41,996 bases of DNA. It comes from an uncultured Saprospiraceae bacterium. GTDB taxonomy: Bacteria; Bacteroidota; Bacteroidia; Chitinophagales; Saprospiraceae. The DNA is taken from positions 1-41,996 of the forward strand of contig CALEAC010000038.1 in assembly GCA_937944095.1 (NCBI GenBank), written 5' to 3'. The notes under the pieces were generated by a model. It was not told the DNA's origin, ran no database searches, and saw only the letters and a program-made list of their open reading frames with translations. Each line of letters opens with the position of its first letter. Positions within the stretch are counted from its first letter, which is position 1. Below are positions 35,610 to 41,996 of the stretch, piece by piece. A program made the position numbers and the translations under genes.

Positions 35610-38600
35610 CTACTGGCTCTTAAGGGCCTTGTAATATTCGTCAACTAACTGCTTATAAAAAGGTCTCAATGCCGGAGAAACCTTCTTATACATTTCTATT
35701 TCTGCTTCTCTTTCCTTCAAGTATTCTTTGAGTGCTGGTGGCAATTCTTTCTTATAGTCCTTGCCTTTCTCAGCCTTACGTTTATTATCCTTGTCCCTCT
35801 GCTTATCAGCTTTCTCTGCTTCTAATAATCTGGTCAAAATATCTGATTGTCTCATAAGAAGCTGATTGTCTAACTTCTTGTTAACCAAGTCAGTTTCTAC
35901 CTTATCCATCTCCTCTATCATCTTCTGTAGCTCCTCTGATTTTTTGCCTTGTTCGGATTTCTCTTTTTGTAATCCCTCTAGTGCTCTTCTAAGAGCAGCC
36001 TGTCTTGCTGCAGCCTTAGCAAAGTCTTTAGAGCTAGGTCCACCTTGTTTTCCTTGCTGCCCATCTTTGGCCATCTTTTGCATCTGTCCATTGAGGTCTT
36101 TCTGCCCTTCACTGATCTTATCGATTGGGATATTTCCAGGCTTACCTCCAGCTCCTCCAGGCTTATTGCACATCTGACTGCCAGACATCATACCTGACAT
36201 CTGTTGTTGCATCTGCTCCATAGACTCACTCAACATCAGTGCCAAATCATTGACATTCTTCATGGTGTGTCGCTGATTAGCGCCTGCATCTGCTTTTTTT
36301 CTTGCTTCCAGTTGATCTATACTCTTAGCGATATTACCCTTGATTTCTACAATCTTCTCATTGACAAAGCTTTCGATTTTATCATTTCTTTTGGCGAGTG
36401 CGATAAGACTATCTTGGATTAATTGAAAGTCATCCTTGAGCTTGAATTGTTCTTGGATGTGACCAACATAAGTTGGTGTATTGATATTTGTTTTCTTAAT
36501 CGCAGCTATCAGATCTTCTTGGTCAAAAGACATATCGACTAGATTTTCGAGCAACTGCCTGAGGGCCTTTATGTCTTCTTCGGCTTGTTCCATTTCTGCA
36601 CCTTCCATCGCTGCGCCCATATCGCCAGCCATCTTTTTCATTTTCTGAGCCGCTTTCTTCTGCTGCGCTGCTGCGCCTTTATTATCTTTTTGGTCTAACT
36701 TCTCTTGACTCTCCTCCATGTCTTCCTGGATGTCATCCATCTTCTCTTCATTATCCTCACCGAGATCCTTAGGTCGCTCTAGTTCTTCGTTCTTCTTCTT
36801 GGTCTCTTCCATCTCCTTCTCTAACTTCTCCATTTCCTTATTAAGCTCTTCTTGCTCTTTTTTCAGTTCTTCTGGAGAGCTCTTTTCTTCTTCTGTTTTC
36901 TTAGCTAACTCTTCTTGCTTCTCAGCTAGCTCCTCTAATTTCTCTATCGCATCCTGCATTTCTTTCTCTACCTCTAGATTCTTGAACAGCTCCAGCAATC
37001 GATCTGTTTCTGTTTCCCGCTCCATATCATTCATCTTCATCTCCTCCATCTGCTCCAGCATCTGGTCCTTATTCAGTTCCTCCATGAGCTCCTCGATTTT
37101 GTCCATCAGCTCTTGGGTTTCATCACTTACTGTCTCTTCGAAAAGCTCCTCCAGTTTTTCTTGTTTCTCTAGTAACTCCTCTTGTCGCTCTGTGAACTCC
37201 TCTTGGTTTTTCAGATTCTCTTCGAATTTCTCTTTAGCTTCTTTCAGCTTATCTTCTAATTCTTTCTGACGTTCGAGTAACTTCTCTAGTTCCTTCTTAT
37301 CCTCCCAGCTCGGTTCTTGCTTTTGCAGCATTTTCTCTCTGAGCCTTTTCAGATCCTCCTGAATCTTTTTCGACTCTTCTAGCGCTTCCTTTAGTTTTTC
37401 CTTTATCTCTTCCTCATTAGCATTCTCTTGTTCTTCGAATTCTTCCACTGATGGCTTCTCGAAAAGCATGACCTCTGTCTTAGCGCTTTTCGCACCATTA
37501 ACACCATCATTATCTTTCACTTCGAAATAATAGCTCACCTTTTCTCCTGGATTCAATTCTAATTCTCTAATATCAAAAGTGTGATCATACTGTACCTCTC
37601 TAGCCTTAGGTTTGGTCAGCGCAAGTCGCTCTGTTTTCTGGCTGCCTCGCTGATCAGTAATTGTATATACAAATGCCAAGGCTGTCAATCCATGATCATC
37701 AGCAGCATTCCCTATAAAGTATAGCACCGATTTCTCTAGACTATCTACAAAGGTCTCCACACTGATTGTCGGGTGATTATCTGGTGTTACATTCAGACTA
37801 TAGCTAATAGAATCTGGTAGAGGAATATTCTTGTTGGATATGAAGACTTTGTAACTATCACTCTTCATAATCGATTTCGTGTACCTATATCTTTCATCTG
37901 AACGACGTTCTGCATCTCTCACTATCCCATCAGACTGGAACTGCACCATGACGTCATCAGTATTCTTAGAATAGAAGTTCCATGTCACTTTTGTCCCCTG
38001 AGGAATAACAACATCACCGATGTTAGTAAGTCTCTCATCCTTTCGCCCTATATAACTAGGGTAATCTAGGAACAGATCGAATTCTGTCAAATCAGGCTTC
38101 AACAAAACATTGAGATCATGACCAGTTGATTTTACTGGACCAGAAAAAAAGTGAAAGGGCAAACTCTTCTTGACATCCTTGAAAGTGTAACTGAAAGTAT
38201 GATCACTATTCTTCTTCATTCGATATTGGAAGTTATCCACATCGATATATACCTCAGCTGGCAATGCCTCACCATCCACGTCCACAGTAACCGTTAGGTC
38301 TTCGTATTGGATGACGTCAAGCTCTGAATTATTGAGATAAAAATGAAAAGGGGCATCTCGCTCAAACTCCCGGTCATTATTAATTAATCGGTGCGTCGGT
38401 TCTGTAATCAGACTCGGCGCGGCAAATAGCATCACTAATAATAATAGAGCTGGAGGTAAGGCGTATTTGAGATATTTTCGATTATTCCCTAAATCTATTG
38501 CAGATCTAAATGGGACTAACTTAATATTCTCTGTTTTCTGATTGATGCTTGCATGTATCAGGTCTGTCTTGTCTGCAACTTCGCTTTGCTTCTTAAGTTG

Positions 38601-38936
38601 AAGCACATTTAGCAATTTATCCTTGATGGATCCGAAATGATCACCTATGATATCTGCAGCTTGCTCATGACTGATAGAGCTCCCCAGTTTAAAGTATTTA
38701 GATAGTGGGGTGAGCACCCAGTAGAACATACTAAGAGCAGAAGTGCCTATAAAACTGAAAAACAACAGCTTTCTGACACCAGTACCAAAGTAGAAAAAGT
38801 GTTCTAATAGGGTCATCAAGATAAAGAGTGCCAGAATAACAGCAGCACTGTAAAGAAATCCCCTTATCAGTTGATTGAGATAGTATTTTCTTATGAATCG
38901 ATCGAGCTTTTGAATCAGGAGATCGTAATTGCTCAT
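35610..38936 (-). CDS. DUF4175-like membrane protein with very long Glu/Lys-rich coiled coil
   Basis: 1108 aa; two N-terminal TM segments, a third near residue 160, then a long E/K/Q-rich helix-forming region (EEQENANEEEIKEKLKEALEESKKIQEDLKRLREK...), resembling Bacteroidota DUF4175 proteins. Confidence 0.8.
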   Translation of the reverse strand: MSNYDLLIQKLDRFIRKYYLNQLIRGFLYSAAVILALFILMTLLEHFFYFGTGVRKLLFFSFIGTSALSMFYWVLTPLSKYFKLGSSISHEQAADIIGDHFGSIKDKLLNVLQLKKQSEVADKTDLIHASINQKTENIKLVPFRSAIDLGNNRKYLKYALPPALLLLVMLFAAPSLITEPTHRLINNDREFERDAPFHFYLNNSELDVIQYEDLTVTVDVDGEALPAEVYIDVDNFQYRMKKNSDHTFSYTFKDVKKSLPFHFFSGPVKSTGHDLNVLLKPDLTEFDLFLDYPSYIGRKDERLTNIGDVVIPQGTKVTWNFYSKNTDDVMVQFQSDGIVRDAERRSDERYRYTKSIMKSDSYKVFISNKNIPLPDSISYSLNVTPDNHPTISVETFVDSLEKSVLYFIGNAADDHGLTALAFVYTITDQRGSQKTERLALTKPKAREVQYDHTFDIRELELNPGEKVSYYFEVKDNDGVNGAKSAKTEVMLFEKPSVEEFEEQENANEEEIKEKLKEALEESKKIQEDLKRLREKMLQKQEPSWEDKKELEKLLERQKELEDKLKEAKEKFEENLKNQEEFTERQEELLEKQEKLEELFEETVSDETQELMDKIEELMEELNKDQMLEQMEEMKMNDMERETETDRLLELFKNLEVEKEMQDAIEKLEELAEKQEELAKKTEEEKSSPEELKKEQEELNKEMEKLEKEMEETKKKNEELERPKDLGEDNEEKMDDIQEDMEESQEKLDQKDNKGAAAQQKKAAQKMKKMAGDMGAAMEGAEMEQAEEDIKALRQLLENLVDMSFDQEDLIAAIKKTNINTPTYVGHIQEQFKLKDDFQLIQDSLIALAKRNDKIESFVNEKIVEIKGNIAKSIDQLEARKKADAGANQRHTMKNVNDLALMLSESMEQMQQQMSGMMSGSQMCNKPGGAGGKPGNIPIDKISEGQKDLNGQMQKMAKDGQQGKQGGPSSKDFAKAAARQAALRRALEGLQKEKSEQGKKSEELQKMIEEMDKVETDLVNKKLDNQLLMRQSDILTRLLEAEKADKQRDKDNKRKAEKGKDYKKELPPALKEYLKEREAEIEMYKKVSPALRPFYKQLVDEYYKALKSQ

Positions 38937-39119
38937 ATTTTCTCAAAAATTAACCATTATCACGGGCAAAATAGCCTTTGAAAGTTGGATTTCAACACTC
39001 TAGAACTTTATTAAAACGCCAAAATAAACTAAATAATTCCCTAGCATTTAAATAAAGAATCAATTTATATAATAAAGGGCCTTAAATCAATTAACAGCAT
39101 ACATTTTTCGACCTAAGTC

Positions 39120-39140
39120 GCTAATTGGCAATGAATTAGC
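39120..39140 (-). terminator. Weak hairpin downstream of the S37-like gene
   Basis: GCTAATT/AATTAGC 7-bp stem with 7-nt loop, followed on the minus strand by CGACTTAGGTCGAAAAAT. Confidence 0.35.
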
Positions 39141-39154
39141 TATTAGTCCTTGCT

Positions 39155-40459
39155 TTAGGGTTGATTAAGAGATTCGGGCATGATTACGGTCTGATCTAGC
39201 CATTCTGACATTTTACTTACCAACTTAACTTTGTCAGCTGGGGGGAGGTTCTTTATTCGGGCATCACCATGGGATCGATCTTTCATATTGAACCATAAAG
39301 AACCGCTCTTTTTATTCTCAGGAACGGCAGTCGCTGACCAAGTATCATTAGCCCCATTGATATATACAAAAGGTAGCTGAGTCGTCTGTGTCCAAGCATA
39401 AACCTTATTAGTCAAGGTCGGATCAAATTTGACAGGTAATTGCCCGGGTGTAAATATCGCAGACGGATTCTTGTCTGTTTTTAGATGCTTAATTAATCCC
39501 TTAAACGCTGCTATTTCGAAGCCATAATAACCCATTTCCTCAGCCGATTGGTAGTAGTGTGAAGCATAAGCTTCCATACTTTTGTCAGCATAGAAATCTA
39601 AGCCAATAATGTCCACAAAATGCTGTAATAAAGTATCCGTCGGTGCCTCAGCGTCTGGGATTAGCTCACAGTCATGACCCCATTGCCAGAAGGAAAATGG
39701 GTATTCCAAAATAGCGTATTCGTAGGCTTCATCAAGGTCTAAATAGCTAAATTCCAACCCCTGTCCGATAGCAAACCATTTCAGATATGATTTCATAAGT
39801 TCGGCGTCTTTCAGCATTCGTGTCTGATAGGCCTTAATATCCTGCCTACATGATTCTGTGCCGACTTTATCTAAGAATTCGTAGATCCGTGTATCCTCGT
39901 CACTATGATTAACCGGTGCGACATAAGGGATCGAAACATCGACATCATCGGGGTAGAAATATCTATAGAAGATGGTTGTCGTCCCACCCTTACTGATTCC
40001 TGAGCTAATCCACTTTCCAGAGTATATCTGCCTGAATAATTGATTTAGATTGTGTAAATCTGCTGTGACTTGCTCGAAATTCAAATAGTCATAATCCAAA
40101 CTATCTGGACTCGATTCGAGGAAGTATCTATGCTCTACTTGGATCTGATTTGCCTCGCAGAGTTGAGCGACCTCCGTAATGGTATTGGATGGCCTACCAT
40201 AGCCATTTGTGATGATGACTGTAGGCGCATCATAGCCACGATGACTGAGAAAAACCCGCTGATAGAAGTGGCCTTTACTGTGGTCCTGGTGGTCTATGGG
40301 TTGCCTGACCTTAAGTTGATAAGCAGCTTCGAAGCCTTCTGGTGTCTTGATCTCTTGGAATATGACATCTGGTAGTTCGAATAATTTCATCTCCAGATCA
40401 GTCTGACTATACGCTGATACTGTGATTAGAATCGCAGTGACTAAGGTTAAACATTTCAT
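39155..40459 (-). CDS. S37 family-like (PS-10) aminopeptidase, secreted
   Basis: 434 aa; signal peptide, LKVRQPIDHQDHSKGHFYQRVFLSHRGYDAPTVIITNGYG, QVEHRYFLESSP, WISSGISKGGTTTIFYRYFYPDDVDVSIPYVAPV (GxSxGG nucleophile), NGANDTWSATAV. Confidence 0.82.
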   Translation of the reverse strand: MKCLTLVTAILITVSAYSQTDLEMKLFELPDVIFQEIKTPEGFEAAYQLKVRQPIDHQDHSKGHFYQRVFLSHRGYDAPTVIITNGYGRPSNTITEVAQLCEANQIQVEHRYFLESSPDSLDYDYLNFEQVTADLHNLNQLFRQIYSGKWISSGISKGGTTTIFYRYFYPDDVDVSIPYVAPVNHSDEDTRIYEFLDKVGTESCRQDIKAYQTRMLKDAELMKSYLKWFAIGQGLEFSYLDLDEAYEYAILEYPFSFWQWGHDCELIPDAEAPTDTLLQHFVDIIGLDFYADKSMEAYASHYYQSAEEMGYYGFEIAAFKGLIKHLKTDKNPSAIFTPGQLPVKFDPTLTNKVYAWTQTTQLPFVYINGANDTWSATAVPENKKSGSLWFNMKDRSHGDARIKNLPPADKVKLVSKMSEWLDQTVIMPESLNQP

Positions 40460-40541
40460 AGTTGGGTCGATTTGTGATTCAATGTTATGAAAATATCAGT
40501 AGAAGATCGTTAATGAGAATTCTAATTTCCTAGCACCGTCT

Positions 40542-41504
40542 CTAATGCCGAAACTTAGTATCCCTATCTCCAATATCACTCATCAGGTTCTGTCTAGATC
40601 GATCGACATAAAGCTTAGTGACATCGGGTCGTGCATAATGTCCAGAAACATCGAAATTTTGGCGCTCTTCATACACGAGATCTAGATTAAGCTCTGCTAC
40701 GAAAATACCTTCTTTGTCGATAACTGGTTCGATAAGATAAGTTCCTGTCGGATCCATCAAACAAGACCCCCCGTTAGCTATTCCTGGAGGAATTGCTTGC
40801 CTGATAAGTGCCGCATGTGGTATATTATCTGGGATACAATCAGGGGTCATCAATCCAGAAACTGAGGCGACATAAGATCGACTTTCCTTAGCAATAAATT
40901 CTGTGATGTCTGTGGTGTTCCTGAGGCAGCCCGGCCATACCGCAACATGAAAATTTTCTCCTTGTGCATACAGCGCAGTTCTAGATAGAGGCATCCAGTT
41001 TTCCCAACAGTTAAGCCCACCAACTCTGAACCCTGCTAAGTCATGGACCTGTAAGCCATGACCGTCACCAGGTGCCCAGACCAGTCGCTCCTCATAGGTC
41101 GGTGTTAGTTTCCGGTGGACAGACTCTAGTTTTCCTGCTTTAGATATATATATCAGTGAGCAATAGACGCTATGGCCTCCTCTATCCATGGCGCGTTCTA
41201 TTGTACCTAGATATATCGCTATTTGCCGCGCCTTAGCCATAGCACATAATTCATCTAGGTCTCCTGCTGGAATATCAACAGACTGCTTGAGATAATGAGC
41301 GTAAATTTCTTTTTGCAATTTAGAATTGAAGGCTGCACCATCTGTAAATGCCACCCAGAAGGGATAGCCTGGCAGAACACCTTCTCCAAAAATGACCAAA
41401 TCTGATTCTTGATCAGCGGCTTCGGAAACATAATGTAAGATCTTAGCAGTGGTCTTTTTCTTATCTAGCCAGACAGGTGCGATTTGGGCTAAGGCAATCT
41501 TCAT
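40542..41504 (-). CDS. Carbon-nitrogen hydrolase, nitrilase-like
   Basis: 320 aa; DLVIFGEGVLPGYPFW (Glu), HRKLTPTYEERLVWAPGDG (Lys), VGGLNCWENWMPLSRTALYAQGENFHVAVWPG (Cys). Confidence 0.92.
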   Translation of the reverse strand: MKIALAQIAPVWLDKKKTTAKILHYVSEAADQESDLVIFGEGVLPGYPFWVAFTDGAAFNSKLQKEIYAHYLKQSVDIPAGDLDELCAMAKARQIAIYLGTIERAMDRGGHSVYCSLIYISKAGKLESVHRKLTPTYEERLVWAPGDGHGLQVHDLAGFRVGGLNCWENWMPLSRTALYAQGENFHVAVWPGCLRNTTDITEFIAKESRSYVASVSGLMTPDCIPDNIPHAALIRQAIPPGIANGGSCLMDPTGTYLIEPVIDKEGIFVAELNLDLVYEERQNFDVSGHYARPDVTKLYVDRSRQNLMSDIGDRDTKFRH

Positions 41505-41518
41505 GGATTCTAGCTTAA

Positions 41519-41996
41519 TCAGCGCATGACTTTTACAAAAGCATTGAGTAGGAGATTAGAGTCTGAAGAGATTAACCTGTCGAGTGATCTATCTGCTGCT
41601 TTGGATATCATTCCTAGATCGCCGATAACCTTCTTGAGTTCATCAGAATGAGGACAGGCTGCATTAATTTTCGAAATCTCCTTAATCATTTCTAGCATTG
41701 GATTAAGCTCTTTTTCTTTTCTCTTCTTGAGGGTTTTCTTGAAGACTGTCCAGAAGTCCTTTTCTGCTTCATAGAAATCTCTTCTCTCCCCTGGCTTAGA
41801 TCGCCGGTATATGAGTCCCCAATCCATGAGCGCTCGTAGATTCATATTGGCATTTCCCCTCGAAATCTGAAGATCCTCCATAATATCTTCAGCACTAAGT
41901 AGTGCCGGGTCTATTAATAACAAGGCGTGGATGTGACCCATGGTCCTACATATTCCCCAGTTACAGCCTAACTCTCCCCAGGTGGATATAAATTGT
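41519..41996 (-). CDS. GbsR/MarR family transcriptional regulator; N-terminus truncated by window end
   Basis: The frame stays open upstream of the listed ATG (41941) to the window edge: QFISTWGELGCNWGICRTMGHIHALLLIDPALLSAEDIMEDLQISRGNANMNLRALMDWGLI, matching a GbsR-like N-terminus. The true start therefore lies outside the window. Confidence 0.88.
   Translation of the reverse strand, partial: QFISTWGELGCNWGICRTMGHIHALLLIDPALLSAEDIMEDLQISRGNANMNLRALMDWGLIYRRSKPGERRDFYEAEKDFWTVFKKTLKKRKEKELNPMLEMIKEISKINAACPHSDELKKVIGDLGMISKAADRSLDRLISSDSNLLLNAFVKVMR

Noticed and set aside
36718-37269. 183-aa Ser/Phe-rich plus-strand ORF
   Set aside because: Mirror of the Glu/Lys-rich coiled coil of the DUF4175-like gene: antisense of GAA/GAG/AAG codons gives Ser/Phe/Leu runs. 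It is a composition artefact.
41519-41941. ORF-track start (MGHIHALL) as the real N-terminus of the GbsR-like regulator
   Set aside because: The upstream in-frame sequence QFISTWGELGCNWGICRT is homologous-looking to the family N-terminus and stays open to the window edge.
1-41996. Mobile elements, prophage or defence island
   Set aside because: No transposase, integrase, restriction-modification, toxin-antitoxin or phage structural genes were recognised; content is mainly housekeeping and secretion genes.

Overview
The window looks like a chromosomal segment from a Bacteroidota bacterium, probably Saprospiria-like (inferred from gene families, AT-rich leaders, TAnnTTTG-type -7 boxes and T9SS genes). 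It is densely packed with mostly housekeeping and secretion genes. These include an M1 aminopeptidase (truncated at the left edge), a stand-alone FMN glutamate-synthase-domain protein, ruvA, a giant sprA/sov (2551 aa T9SS translocon), a NUDIX hydrolase, a rhomboid protease, an EEP-family hydrolase, cysS, an M28 peptidase, two proteins with T9SS-type C-terminal domains, and an S46 dipeptidyl-peptidase. They also include a TIGR02206-like membrane protein, an SRAP (HMCES/YedK) protein, an XRE-S24 LexA-like regulator, a hexapeptide acyltransferase plus class III aminotransferase pair, tandem thioredoxin-fold proteins, exonuclease III, a GT2 glycosyltransferase, radA, an M14 carboxypeptidase, ybeY, an RsbW-like ATPase, a DUF4175-like coiled-coil membrane protein, an S37-like peptidase, a nitrilase, and a GbsR/MarR regulator truncated at the right edge. 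No rRNA, tRNA, CRISPR array or transposase was recognised. The most interesting non-coding feature is a four-copy tandem array at about 31196-31530, between the GT2 gene and radA. Each copy has a nearly invariant ~35 nt core next to a hairpin. The stem sequence changes between copies while pairing is kept. Read on the minus strand, three of the four hairpins are followed directly by a T-run. This fits a tandem family of small RNAs with intrinsic terminators, antisense to the flanking genes. Other points worth a look are a dyad over the promoter and start codon of the XRE-S24 gene, a ~70-bp out-of-frame overlap between ybeY and the signal peptide of the M14 peptidase, and an unannotated 39-aa putative membrane peptide.
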